Origin: G963663315 sp963668255
GTDB taxonomy: Bacteria; Pseudomonadota; Gammaproteobacteria; Arenicellales; Poriferihabitantaceae
Assembly: GCA_965116595.1 (NCBI GenBank)
Contig: OZ220708.1
Coordinates: 1-64,000 of the forward strand
Length of the DNA: 64,000 nt
Direction of reading: 5' to 3'
Part shown: positions 54,131 through 62,860 of the stretch, one piece after another
Layout of the letters: each line of letters starts with the position of its first letter
Numbering within the stretch: position 1 is the first letter of the stretch
Program-made: the position numbers and the translations under genes
Notes under the pieces: model-generated
Databases searched by the model: none
What the model saw: only the letters and a program-made list of their open reading frames with translations
Told to the model about the DNA's origin: nothing

Positions 54131-54807
54131 TGAGAACCTTTGATCTGGCCAGCGATAGTGTCAGGAAACTGAATCAGGCGTTGCACAGTGATGATGCATC
54201 GTCACAGCGGTTCAAGGTGATCAATCCGGGCGGCAAGCATAATGTGGCCGCTGGCGCCATGTACGACACGGATGTGGATATCGAGGGCCATGTTGGTTAT
54301 TACTGTGCGGGCATGAATAAATCTGCCGATATCGTGATCAGTGGCAATGCAGGCCCCGGCCTTGCTGAAAACATGATGTCCGGCTCAGTCAGGGTAAAAG
54401 GCAATGCCTCCCAGTACTGCGGCGCAACCTCTCATGGAGGGCTGCTGGTAGTGGAAGGGGATGCGGCCGCACGCTGCGGTATTTCGATGAAAGGAGCGGA
54501 TATTGTAATTGGCGGCTCTATCGGCCACATGAGCGCCTTCATGGCGCAAAGCGGCCGACTGGTTGTCTGCGGTGATGCGGGAAACTCACTGGGTGATTCA
54601 ATTTACGAAGCCCGACTCTACATATTGGGAACAGTGGCCAGTCTGGGCACCGATTGCGTCGAAAAACCGATGTGCGATGAACACCGGGAGGAACTTGCCG
54701 GGTTGTTACGCGAAGCACAGCTTGACTACTGTGCAAGTGACTTTCGCAGATATGGATCAGCCCGCAAGCTGTACAACTTCACAGTCGATAATGCCAGCGC
54801 CTATTGA
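54130..54807 (+). CDS. mgsB: GXGXG-domain subunit of glutamate-synthase-like complex
   Basis: The 225-residue beta-helix protein has repeated glycine-rich turns (ISGNAGPGLAENM, VEGDAAARCGISMKGADIVIGG) and corresponds to the C-terminal GXGXG domain of glutamate synthase, MgsB or GlxC. The ATG at 54130 has GGAGAG before it and is preferred to 54115. It is a structural partner of the FMN subunit. Confidence 0.85.
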   Translation: MRTFDLASDSVRKLNQALHSDDASSQRFKVINPGGKHNVAAGAMYDTDVDIEGHVGYYCAGMNKSADIVISGNAGPGLAENMMSGSVRVKGNASQYCGATSHGGLLVVEGDAAARCGISMKGADIVIGGSIGHMSAFMAQSGRLVVCGDAGNSLGDSIYEARLYILGTVASLGTDCVEKPMCDEHREELAGLLREAQLDYCASDFRRYGSARKLYNFTVDNASAY

Positions 54808-54851
54808 GCCCGACTGCCGCAAGACACGAGAATCGCAAGAGATGAACAGAT

Positions 54852-56171
54852 ATGACTAAAAAGATCAATCATTCCTGGATGCTGGAATCAGCCACATTTT
54901 CCCGCCCGGTCATCCGCGAAATCCAGCGAGCCGCAAAAGAAGGAATCTACGACATCCGGGGGTTTGGCGCCAAACGCACTGTGCCGTCTTTTGATGATCT
55001 GCTTTTTCTCGGCGCCAGCATGTCACGCTATCCGCTGGAAGGCTATCGGGAAAAATGTGATACCTCGGTAACCCTGGGAACCCGGTTCTCGAAAAAACCA
55101 ATCACCATATCCACTCCGATCACCATTGCCGGGATGAGTTTTGGCGCACTCTCGGCCCAGGCCAAGGAAGCGCTCGGGCGAGGGGCTTCAGCAGTGGGCA
55201 CCAGTACCACCACGGGAGATGGCGGTATGACTGCGGAAGAACGGGGCCATTCAAAACTTCTGGTTTATCAGTACCTGCCCTCCCGCTATGGTATGAATCC
55301 CGATGATTTAAGATCCGCCGATGCTATCGAGGTGGTGGTCGGGCAAGGTGCAAAACCCGGCGGCGGCGGCATGTTGCTGGGTCAAAAAATCAGTGACCGG
55401 GTTGCTGAAATGAGAAATCTGCCCAAAGGTATTGATCAACGCAGCGCCTGTCGGCATCCTGATTGGACAGGACCCGATGATCTTGAAATCAAGGTACACG
55501 AGTTAAGGGAACTGACTGACTGGCAGGTTCCGATTTATATCAAGGTCGGCGCCACCCGCACTTTTTTTGATGTGCAGCTTGCGGTCAAGGCAGGGGCGGA
55601 TGTCGTGGTTGTGGATGGCATGCAGGGCGGTACCGCCGCCACCCAGGATATTTTTATTGAACATGTCGGTATTCCGACACTCCCGGCAACCAGGATCGCA
55701 GTTGATGCATTGAAAGATATGCGGATGCACCGTGAAGTACAATTGATTGTATCGGGTGGCATACGTTCCGGCGCTGATGTTGCCAAAGCGCTGGCGCTGG
55801 GCGCTGATGCGGTTTCCATCGGCACCGCCGCGTTGATTGCAATGGGGGACAATTCTCCGGAATTCGAAGAGCAATATAATGAACTTGGAACCAGCGCCGG
55901 GTTTTATGACGACTATCAGGACGGTAAGGATCCCAGTGGTATCTCCACCCAGAATCCGGATCTCGGAAAACGACTTGATCCGGAACTGGCTGGCAGGCGG
56001 GTCGCCAACTATCTGAGGGTGCTGACCCTGGAGACCCAAACCCTGGCCCGGGCTGCCGGCAAGACCAATGTCCGCAATCTTGAACCCGAAGATATGGTTG
56101 CCTTGACCGTCGAGGCGGCTGCAATGGCAAGGATTCCACTGGTTGGAACAGACTGGATTCCGGGAACATAG
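54852..56171 (+). CDS. mgsC: FMN-binding glutamate-synthase-like catalytic subunit
   Basis: The 439-residue protein has the FMN/iron-sulfur glutamate synthase core: TISTPITIAGMSFGALSAQAKEAL, GTSTTTGDGGM, VVDGMQGGTAATQ and VSGGIRSGADVAKALALGADAV. It corresponds to MgsC or GlxD. In N-methylglutamate synthase this subunit would join methylamine with 2-oxoglutarate or glutamate, using the other two subunits. A C-x-x-x-x-x-C iron-sulfur motif is not obvious. Confidence 0.88.
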   Translation: MTKKINHSWMLESATFSRPVIREIQRAAKEGIYDIRGFGAKRTVPSFDDLLFLGASMSRYPLEGYREKCDTSVTLGTRFSKKPITISTPITIAGMSFGALSAQAKEALGRGASAVGTSTTTGDGGMTAEERGHSKLLVYQYLPSRYGMNPDDLRSADAIEVVVGQGAKPGGGGMLLGQKISDRVAEMRNLPKGIDQRSACRHPDWTGPDDLEIKVHELRELTDWQVPIYIKVGATRTFFDVQLAVKAGADVVVVDGMQGGTAATQDIFIEHVGIPTLPATRIAVDALKDMRMHREVQLIVSGGIRSGADVAKALALGADAVSIGTAALIAMGDNSPEFEEQYNELGTSAGFYDDYQDGKDPSGISTQNPDLGKRLDPELAGRRVANYLRVLTLETQTLARAAGKTNVRNLEPEDMVALTVEAAAMARIPLVGTDWIPGT

Positions 56172-56226
56172 TTCTGGATAAATGCGTTATTATTCCTGTA
56201 TCAATTGAAATAAAGGTGAACAAACA

Positions 56227-57534
56227 ATGGCTAGAGATTTAGCGGCAATCGCAAAACAAGACAACATCAAGTATTTTTTAATCAGTTTTGTTGATCTGTT
56301 CGGCGTACTCAGATCAAAACTGGTACCGGCAAGAGCGATCGAGGGGATGCAAAAGGACGGCGCCGGATTTGCCGGGTTTGCTGCCTGGCTTGACATGAGT
56401 CCGGCTGATGGTGACATGTTTGCCATCCCCGACCCGGACAGCCTGATCCAGCTGCCATGGAAACCCGAGGTCGGCTGGCTGGCCGGAGATTTATACCTGG
56501 ATGGGAAAGCCATCGAAGCGTCTCCCCGGGTGGCATTGAAAAACCAGATTGCCCAGGCGGCCGAGCAGGGTTACCGCCTTAAAACCGGGGTTGAATGTGA
56601 ATACTTTCTGATCAGCGAAGATGGCTCGGAGATTGCCGATAGCCGCGACAGGCAATCCAAGCCCTGCTATGACCAATCCGCGCTGATGCGTAGATACGAC
56701 GTGATTTCACAGATTTGTGATTGCATGATTGAACTTGACTGGGGTCCGTACCAGAATGATCATGAGGATGCAAACGGCCAGTTTGAAATGAACTGGGATT
56801 ATGATGATTGCCTGAAAACAGCGGACCGGCATGTGTTTTTCAAGTATATGGTCAAGCAAATCGCAGAGAATCATGGCCTTCGTGCAACCTTTATGCCCAA
56901 ACCATTCAGCAATCTTACCGGCAATGGCTGCCACGCCCATGTTTCGCTCTGGAATGAATCGGGAGAGGAAAACCTGTTTCTCGATGCCGGGGATGAAATG
57001 GGGCTTTCAGAGCTTGCGTATCAGTTTCTTGGCGGTATCATGCATAACGTGGAAGAATTGACTTCCATTTTCAACCCTGTAGTCAACAGCTACAAGCGGA
57101 TCAATGCGCCACGCACCCTGTCAGGCGCCACCTGGTCACCGAATGCAGTCAGTTACGGTGGCAACAACCGCACGCACATGGTTCGAATTCCGGACCCGGG
57201 CCGCTTTGAGCTTCGTTTGATGGACGGCGCTGCCAATCCATACCTGCTCCAGGCCGGAATTCTTGCGGCCGGACTCGATGGCATTGACAACAAACGCGAC
57301 CCGGGAAAACGTCTCGACATCAACATGTATACTGAAGGCCATACCATAGAAGGATTGAAGAAGCTGCCTTTGAACCTGCTCGATGCGATTCGATTGACTC
57401 AACAGAGCAAATCGCTCAAGGCACAGCTTGGGGCGCCCCTGGTGGATGCCTACTGTAAATTGAAAATGGATGAATGGAACGACTTTTCCAGTTCCCTGTC
57501 ACAATGGGAACGGGACCATACCCTGGATTGTTGA
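56227..57534 (+). CDS. glnT: Glutamine-synthetase-family enzyme, type III/GlnT or gamma-glutamylmethylamide synthetase
   Basis: The 435-residue enzyme has the short N-terminal domain and the catalytic blocks GVECEYFLI, DHEDANGQFEMNW, NGCHAHVSLW and GNNRTHMVRIP of glutamine synthetases. Length and sequence fit the GlnT group, to which GmaS of the methylamine pathway is closely related. Together with the three upstream glutamate-synthase-like genes it suggests synthesis of gamma-glutamylmethylamide from methylamine. GlnT as an ordinary ammonia-assimilating enzyme is the alternative. A ribosome site AAAGGTGA precedes the ATG. Confidence 0.85.
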   Translation: MARDLAAIAKQDNIKYFLISFVDLFGVLRSKLVPARAIEGMQKDGAGFAGFAAWLDMSPADGDMFAIPDPDSLIQLPWKPEVGWLAGDLYLDGKAIEASPRVALKNQIAQAAEQGYRLKTGVECEYFLISEDGSEIADSRDRQSKPCYDQSALMRRYDVISQICDCMIELDWGPYQNDHEDANGQFEMNWDYDDCLKTADRHVFFKYMVKQIAENHGLRATFMPKPFSNLTGNGCHAHVSLWNESGEENLFLDAGDEMGLSELAYQFLGGIMHNVEELTSIFNPVVNSYKRINAPRTLSGATWSPNAVSYGGNNRTHMVRIPDPGRFELRLMDGAANPYLLQAGILAAGLDGIDNKRDPGKRLDINMYTEGHTIEGLKKLPLNLLDAIRLTQQSKSLKAQLGAPLVDAYCKLKMDEWNDFSSSLSQWERDHTLDC

Positions 57535-57582
57535 TAGAATAGGCAGGTGAGAACCCTGCACAGCAGTTTATTTTGTCTATAT

Positions 57583-57695
57583 GGCGGTGAAAGAGGATCT
57601 CCCTGATAGCGACAGGTCGTGAACCCGGTCAGGTCCGGAAGGAAGCAGCCGCAGCGATCATTTCGGGTGTCAGGACAAGGTGCTCCGGATCCGCC
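57583..57695 (+). ncRNA. ffs: Small (4.5S) signal recognition particle RNA
   Basis: The conserved core GGTCAGGTCCGGAAGGAAGC, with the GGAA tetraloop of domain IV, lies at 57627-57646 and is followed by AGCCGCAGC. The ends GGCGG (57583-57587) and CCGCC (57691-57695) pair to close a rod of about 113 nt. It binds Ffh and directs nascent membrane proteins to FtsY. The position directly before dnaX is common in bacteria. Confidence 0.93.
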
Positions 57696-57717
57696 ACCAC
57701 AATAGCTGAAACTGGCG

Positions 57718-57736
57718 CTCCCTGTCTGTCAGGGAG
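57718..57736 (+). terminator. Hairpin between ffs and dnaX
   Basis: CTCCCTG (57718-57724) and CAGGGAG (57730-57736) form a perfect 7-bp stem with a 5-base loop. No T run follows, so termination would be weak; it may instead be an RNA processing signal for the ffs transcript. Confidence 0.35.
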
Positions 57737-57794
57737 AATCCGGATGCGTGACCTGGTCCCTTGCTGCGAAATCATATACCTGGAAATTGAATAA

Positions 57795-59096
57795 ATGAGT
57801 TATCTGGCACTGGCGCGAAAATGGCGGCCAAAGATATTTTCGGAAGTGATTGGTCAGGCACATGTGGTATCCGCACTGACTAATGCACTGAACAATCAAC
57901 GTGTCCATCATGCCTTTTTATTTTCCGGGACCCGGGGAGTGGGCAAGACCACGCTGGCGAGAATATTTGCCAAGGCGTTGAATTGCGAATCGGGAATCAG
58001 CGCCGAACCCTGTGGCCAATGCATACTCTGTCAGGGAATCGATCACGGCAATCTGATCGATCTGATCGAAGTGGATGCGGCTTCCCGCACCAAAGTCGAA
58101 GACACCCGGGAGTTGCTTGATAATGTTCAATACACCCCGACTCAGGGCCGATTCAAGATTTACCTGATTGACGAAGTGCACATGTTATCGACACACAGTT
58201 TTAATGCACTGTTAAAGACCCTTGAAGAACCGCCCGAACATGTCAAGTTTTTACTGGCAACCACGAATCCTCAGAAACTGCCCGCAACCATCCTTTCCCG
58301 ATGTATCCAGTTCAACCTTAAATCCATTGATATTGCACACCTGAGTACTCACCTGGAAGGCATACTCACAGCGGAACAGATCCAATTTGAACCCCAGGCA
58401 TTAGTGACTCTGGCAAAGTCCGCCAATGGCAGCGTTCGGGACTCCCTGAGCCTGCTGGATCAAGTGATCGCATATTGCAACGGCAATATAACTTCCGGGC
58501 AGACAAGGGCCATGCTGGGTATGATCGATGACCAGTTGATCAATCAACTGCTCGATCGGATTATTACCAATAACACGTCCGATGTATTCGCAACCATTGA
58601 TCTGATGTCAGAAAAATCCGCGGATTATGCGACTGCCCTGGATGAATTGATGTCCCTTGTCCATGCTGTTTCGCTATTTCAACTCTGTCCGGAATCCTTG
58701 CAATACAAAGGAATTGATACCCGGGAAATCAGCCTGTTTTCCGACCGGATCGGCGCCGAAGAATTACAATTGCTCTATCAGATCGCACTGCTCGGAAAGC
58801 GGGATTTTTATTATGCCCCTGATCCCAGATCAGGATTTGAAATGACGGTAATGCGAATGCTGGCCTTTCAGCCCCGGAAACGCGCCGTCAACCCCCCCTC
58901 GGACAAGCAGCCTCAAACCGTCAAGCCGGATTCTGGCGAGGGAGATTCATCCTGCGGCGCCTCCGGCTGCCAGAACCGTAGGGGCGGGTCTCCGTGCCCG
59001 CCCGAAAGGAGATTCATCCGCGACGCTCATGTCCGAAACCGAAAAGCCCGACCTTCGGGAAATGGGAACTCCGCAAGGATGGCGGAACTTCATTGA
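57795..59096 (+). CDS. dnaX: DNA polymerase III subunit gamma/tau, N-terminal product (frame broken by insertion)
   Basis: DnaX is the motor of the clamp loader. Visible are Walker A GTRGVGKTT (residues 41-49), the zinc module CESGISAEPCGQCILC, LIDEVHMLS and the SRC motif ILSRCIQF. Domain III ends near residue 360. The frame then enters a normal hydrophilic linker (QPQTVKPDSGEGDSS) but after the insertion starting at 58953 gives a Cys/Arg/Gly-rich tail and stops at 59096. The tau-specific C-terminal domain is in another frame (59029-59466). The 433-residue product thus resembles the gamma form only. Confidence 0.9.
   Translation: MSYLALARKWRPKIFSEVIGQAHVVSALTNALNNQRVHHAFLFSGTRGVGKTTLARIFAKALNCESGISAEPCGQCILCQGIDHGNLIDLIEVDAASRTKVEDTRELLDNVQYTPTQGRFKIYLIDEVHMLSTHSFNALLKTLEEPPEHVKFLLATTNPQKLPATILSRCIQFNLKSIDIAHLSTHLEGILTAEQIQFEPQALVTLAKSANGSVRDSLSLLDQVIAYCNGNITSGQTRAMLGMIDDQLINQLLDRIITNNTSDVFATIDLMSEKSADYATALDELMSLVHAVSLFQLCPESLQYKGIDTREISLFSDRIGAEELQLLYQIALLGKRDFYYAPDPRSGFEMTVMRMLAFQPRKRAVNPPSDKQPQTVKPDSGEGDSSCGASGCQNRRGGSPCPPERRFIRDAHVRNRKARPSGNGNSARMAELH
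58941..59019 (+). mobile_element. 67-bp palindrome-bearing insertion in dnaX
   Basis: The 12-bp string GGAGATTCATCC occurs at 58941-58952 and 59008-59019. The 55 bases between contain a GC-rich hairpin (GGGCGGG with CCCGCCC, within 58978-59003). The period of 67 bases is 1 mod 3, and this alone accounts for the shift between the two dnaX frames. The palindrome has the same plan as the one at 18805-18830. It looks like a tiny non-autonomous repeat element with target duplication. Confidence 0.75.
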
Positions 59097-59466
59097 CCTG
59101 TCCGGGCTGACCGACGTCAAGCGGGGGCTGCTGATGAATATGTCACCGATCTCCGTTGACGGCGAGGTTATCACCCTGGCGCTGGATTCTTCCCGTCGAA
59201 CCATGTTCAGTGAAGACAGAAAGCGAAAAATCGAACAGCATTTCAAGGAGCGGTTCTCCATGGACATACGGCTCAAGGTCGAAATAAAAGACCTGAGCCA
59301 ATCCGCTGCTGAAAAGAACACCCCGGCCCGGCATATCGAACAACAGAATCTACAGGAACAGGAGGCCGTACGCCAGGCATTCATCGGGGACAGCAATGTT
59401 CAGAAATTAATCGATGTCTTCGATGCCGAAGTAGACAACGATTCGATCCGGAAAATCAAACAATAA
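59029..59466 (+). pseudogene. dnaX: Tau-specific C-terminal part of DnaX, displaced frame
   Basis: The frame is open from 58852; from the ATG at 59029 it reads 145 residues ending FDAEVDNDSIRKIKQ. GWRNFIDLSGL and GDSNVQKLIDVFDAEVD match domain V of tau, which binds the polymerase alpha subunit. Joined to the N-terminal part without the 67-bp repeat it gives a 534-residue protein. AAGGAG at 59006-59011 lies 17 bases before the ATG, too far for efficient reinitiation. The end overlaps the convergent M24 gene by 11 bases. Confidence 0.8.
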
Positions 59467-60607
59467 CCAAGTCTGTTGGCTGTCGGCTGAGTCGTTCGAT
59501 TCCGGTTTCAGTGACCCTTACGGTTTGCCCCAGCGTCATTGATTTTCCGGTAGTGCTGTTCATCAGGATTATGTGGACAAAGAAAACATTGTTGACCTGC
59601 ATCACATACGGGTTGTTTTCATAGAACATCGGAAAATCCATCCACATCGGCGTATACATCGCACCGAGGCTGTAGCCACAGGCACTCATGCGGTGTTCCC
59701 GGAAACCGGCCTCATCCAGCACCCTTGCATGTTCAGAAAACACGACGCCCATCGTCTGACCGGGTTTGATCGCCTGCAGGCAGGCTTCCATCGCGTCCGC
59801 ACAGGCACGGTGCATATTAATGTGTTCGGCAACCGGAGAGCCGGTCAGGAAAGTCTGCATCAGGCACGCATGATACCGCCGATAAGAACCCGCATACTCC
59901 AGCGTGAGCTGATCCTGTTCGCCTACCGTTTCCCTGCCGGAAAAGTAACGGCACAATAACGCGCCGGCGCCGGAACCGATAATGAATTCATTTCCCGGAT
60001 AATCCCCTCCCCCTTTGAACACGACGCCTTGCATCGCTGCCAGAATATCGCCTTCGAAAACCCCTGGTCCCGCGGTCGATACAGCCGCATCCATTGCATC
60101 ATCGGCCAGACTGGCGGCCTTTCGAACATATTCAATTTCAGCATCGCTTTTCACCACTCGAAGCTCACTGACCAGGGTTGAGGCATCCTTGAGCACACAA
60201 AATCCGTCAAGTCCGGCATCCAGCATTTTGCCGTAGGCTGCAGACAGGCCATAAGCATTGTATTCACAACCGAGTATGCTTCCCGTGGTACAGTAATCCT
60301 GCAGCGCCAGCTTAAGGTCATTCGTTGGATCGACACCCTCGCCATCGATCCATACCCGGATATCCAAAAGGTCCGAGGTATGCTGCGCCTGTCTCAGGTC
60401 CGGTACCCGGGTCAATAAAAAATATCGACCATCCACACCAAGGTACAGACATTGAAAAAAGCAAAAACCAAACGTGTCATAACCTGTCAGGTAATACATG
60501 CTTTCCTGCTTGAACAGCAGAATTCCATCCAGGTTTCTGGATTCAAGCAGGTTGATCACTGCGCTGCGGCGGGCAGCAAGTTCAGATTTTTCGAAATGCA
60601 GGGGCAT
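59456..60607 (-). CDS. M24-family peptidase homologue lacking metal ligands (creatinase/ectoine-hydrolase-like)
   Basis: The 383-residue protein has the two-domain creatinase/aminopeptidase P fold: an N-terminal domain with MYYLTGYDTFGF and a pita-bread domain starting near SELRVVKSDAEIEYVRKA. The usual metal-binding Asp, Asp, His, Glu, Glu positions are replaced (LEYAG for the first Asp, ACLMQTF for the second, CGYSLG for the His region). Creatinase and ectoine hydrolase DoeA are metal-free members that cleave C-N bonds of small molecules. A role on a methylated or osmolyte compound would fit the neighbourhood, but is inferred. Confidence 0.78.
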   Translation of the reverse strand: MPLHFEKSELAARRSAVINLLESRNLDGILLFKQESMYYLTGYDTFGFCFFQCLYLGVDGRYFLLTRVPDLRQAQHTSDLLDIRVWIDGEGVDPTNDLKLALQDYCTTGSILGCEYNAYGLSAAYGKMLDAGLDGFCVLKDASTLVSELRVVKSDAEIEYVRKAASLADDAMDAAVSTAGPGVFEGDILAAMQGVVFKGGGDYPGNEFIIGSGAGALLCRYFSGRETVGEQDQLTLEYAGSYRRYHACLMQTFLTGSPVAEHINMHRACADAMEACLQAIKPGQTMGVVFSEHARVLDEAGFREHRMSACGYSLGAMYTPMWMDFPMFYENNPYVMQVNNVFFVHIILMNSTTGKSMTLGQTVRVTETGIERLSRQPTDLVIV

Positions 60608-60673
60608 GGCGGATTCCTGGGAAGATGAATGGTAAAGTATAATCAGGGTTAATTATGAACCAGGAACAAGCAG

Positions 60674-61978
60674 ATGGCACGACCTGTTAATACTCGTTTT
60701 GACACCTTGGCGCTGCATGCAGGACAACGACCAGACCCGGTTCACGGCGCCCGCGCAGTCCCGATTTATCAAACCGCCAGCTATGTGTTCAAAGACAGCG
60801 ATCAGGCAGCCTCGCTGTTCAACATGGAACGACCCGGACATGCCTATTCCAGATTGTCCAACCCGACCACGGCCGTATTGGAAGAGCGTATCGCGGCGCT
60901 TGAGGATGGCGTCGGCGGCCTGGCAACCGCAAGTGGACAGGCGGCGCTGCATCTGGCGATTTCGACCATCATGGATGCTGGTTCCCATGTGGTTTCATCC
61001 AGTGCGATATATGGAGGATCGCACAATCTGATGCAATATACCCTTTCCAGATTTGGCATTGAAACAACATTTGTGTCACCACGGGATATTGATGGAATCC
61101 GTAATGCCATTCGGCCTGAAACCCGTCTTATCTTCGGGGAGGTGGTCGGTAATCCGGGCAGCGACATTCTGAATTTGCCAGTGGTAGCCGAGATAGCGGA
61201 ACAGAACAGGATTCCATTGTTGATCGATTCCACCTTCACGACTCCTTATCTGATCAAACCGTTTGAACATGGCGCACATCTGATCATGCATTCTGCCACC
61301 AAGTTCCTGTGTGGCCATGGCACGGTAATCGGTGGTGTACTGGTCGACCAGGGCCGATTCAATTGGGAAAAAAGTGGAAAATTCGAGACACTTTCCGGAC
61401 CTTACAAAGGATTTCATGACATGTCTTTTGACGAGGAATCGAGCCAGGCTGCGTTTTTATTGCGCGCCCGGCGCGAAGGGTTGCGGGATTTTGGCGCGTG
61501 CATGGCGCCGACTGTGGCATTTTACATCCTCCAGGGCATGGAGACGCTGTCCATGAGAATGGAGCGTCACGTATCCAACACACGCAGGATTATCGAATTC
61601 CTGCAAGCTTCAGACCAGGTTGAAGATATCAATTATCCGGAACTGCCCGAGCATCCCGATTATCAGCTTGCTCACCAATTATTGCCCAGAGGGGCGGGGG
61701 CAGTATTCAGTTTTACCCTGAAAGGCGGGCGCGAAGCAGGTCGTGCATTTACCGAAGGCCTGGATATCTTTTCGCATCTGGCCAATGTTGGTGATGCGAA
61801 ATCCCTGGTGATTCATCCGGCAAGTACGACTCATTATCGTATGAGCCGCGAAGACCTGCACAATGCAGGAATCAATGAAGGCACGATTCGCATATCCGTA
61901 GGCCTGGAAGATGTTGATGACCTGCTGGAAGATCTGTCCAGGGGAATTTATCTGGCGAAAAAAGCAACCGGCAATTAA
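60674..61978 (+). CDS. metY: O-acetylhomoserine sulfhydrylase / Cys-Met metabolism PLP enzyme
   Basis: The 434-residue PLP enzyme has FDTLALHAGQRPDP at the start, AYSRLSNPT, SSAIYGGSHNLM and the PLP lysine in MHSATKFLCGHGT. The length and the FSHLANVGDAKSLVIHPAST block are typical of MetY, which makes homocysteine or methionine from O-acetylhomoserine and sulfide or methanethiol. Cystathionine gamma-synthase is shorter. It is followed after 3 bases by an alpha/beta hydrolase. Confidence 0.92.
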   Translation: MARPVNTRFDTLALHAGQRPDPVHGARAVPIYQTASYVFKDSDQAASLFNMERPGHAYSRLSNPTTAVLEERIAALEDGVGGLATASGQAALHLAISTIMDAGSHVVSSSAIYGGSHNLMQYTLSRFGIETTFVSPRDIDGIRNAIRPETRLIFGEVVGNPGSDILNLPVVAEIAEQNRIPLLIDSTFTTPYLIKPFEHGAHLIMHSATKFLCGHGTVIGGVLVDQGRFNWEKSGKFETLSGPYKGFHDMSFDEESSQAAFLLRARREGLRDFGACMAPTVAFYILQGMETLSMRMERHVSNTRRIIEFLQASDQVEDINYPELPEHPDYQLAHQLLPRGAGAVFSFTLKGGREAGRAFTEGLDIFSHLANVGDAKSLVIHPASTTHYRMSREDLHNAGINEGTIRISVGLEDVDDLLEDLSRGIYLAKKATGN

Positions 61979-61981
61979 ATC

Positions 61982-62788
61982 ATGTACTTGACGATCGATA
62001 AAACCGGCTACTACGCTTATACCGGGACACACGAACTGAAGGAAGACCTGGACACAGTGGTTTTTCTGCATGGCGCTTCGATGGACCATTCCGTCTGGTC
62101 GCACCAGAGCAGATATTTTGCCTACCATGGATATAATGTTGCGGCGCTCGACCTGCCAGGACACAAGTTCAGTGATGGCGCTTTGTTGTCTGCGGTAGAA
62201 GACATGGCGCAGTGGCTGAATGACATCGTTGATCTGATTCCGACTACCGGCATTCATCTTGTCGGACACAGCATGGGGTCACTGGTTGTGCTGCAAGCCG
62301 CCGCAGACTTCAATCATGCAAGGCAGAAACTGAAGACACTCTCACTGGTTGGTTTCAGTTACCCGATGTCGGTTACGCCGCGACTGATGGATGCAGCCCA
62401 AAATGCCCCCGGCAAGGCCTATTCGATGATGACCCAATGGAGCCATACCTCAAAAATCGGGGGTGAGCCGGTTCCCGGATTCTGGTCTGCCGGAATGCAG
62501 ATGAGTATGATGCAAAACAGCCCCGAAGGATCGATCTTCTGTAATTTGCAGGCATGTAATAACTACAAGGGCGGTGAGGCGGCATTTGAAAAAGTAAATT
62601 GCCCGATCCTGTTTATCAGTGGACAAATGGACAAGATGGCGCCAGCCAGACTTGCAAGACTTGAAGCCGAGCGGAACGAGTCGGCTGAAATCATCATGAT
62701 TCCGAATTGTGGTCACAGCATCATGTCGGAATCTCCCGATGGCGTTCTGGATGCGCTGACCCGGTTCATCGGCAACCACGCCACCTGA
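61982..62788 (+). CDS. Alpha/beta hydrolase
   Basis: The 268-residue protein has an oxyanion FLHGASMDHSVW, the nucleophile S97 in GHSMGS, an acid in ISGQMDKMAP and the His in NCGHSIM. The start is 3 bases after metY, so it is in the same transcript. MetX-type acyltransferases belong to the same fold but have other motifs, so a homoserine acyltransferase is unlikely. The substrate is not known. Confidence 0.88.
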   Translation: MYLTIDKTGYYAYTGTHELKEDLDTVVFLHGASMDHSVWSHQSRYFAYHGYNVAALDLPGHKFSDGALLSAVEDMAQWLNDIVDLIPTTGIHLVGHSMGSLVVLQAAADFNHARQKLKTLSLVGFSYPMSVTPRLMDAAQNAPGKAYSMMTQWSHTSKIGGEPVPGFWSAGMQMSMMQNSPEGSIFCNLQACNNYKGGEAAFEKVNCPILFISGQMDKMAPARLARLEAERNESAEIIMIPNCGHSIMSESPDGVLDALTRFIGNHAT

Positions 62789-62860
62789 GATGATGTCTTT
62801 TCAGCGTTGGTCTATAATTCAGCCATTGGCATAAACTTCGAAACAAGGCAGAATATTCGA

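Noticed and set aside
58892..58898. Programmed frameshift at a run of seven C in dnaX as in E. coli gamma/tau
   Set aside because: The E. coli event is a -1 shift at an A-rich site, while a +1 shift would be needed here. The 67-bp direct-repeat insertion explains the frame change exactly, so slippage is kept only as a possible bypass.
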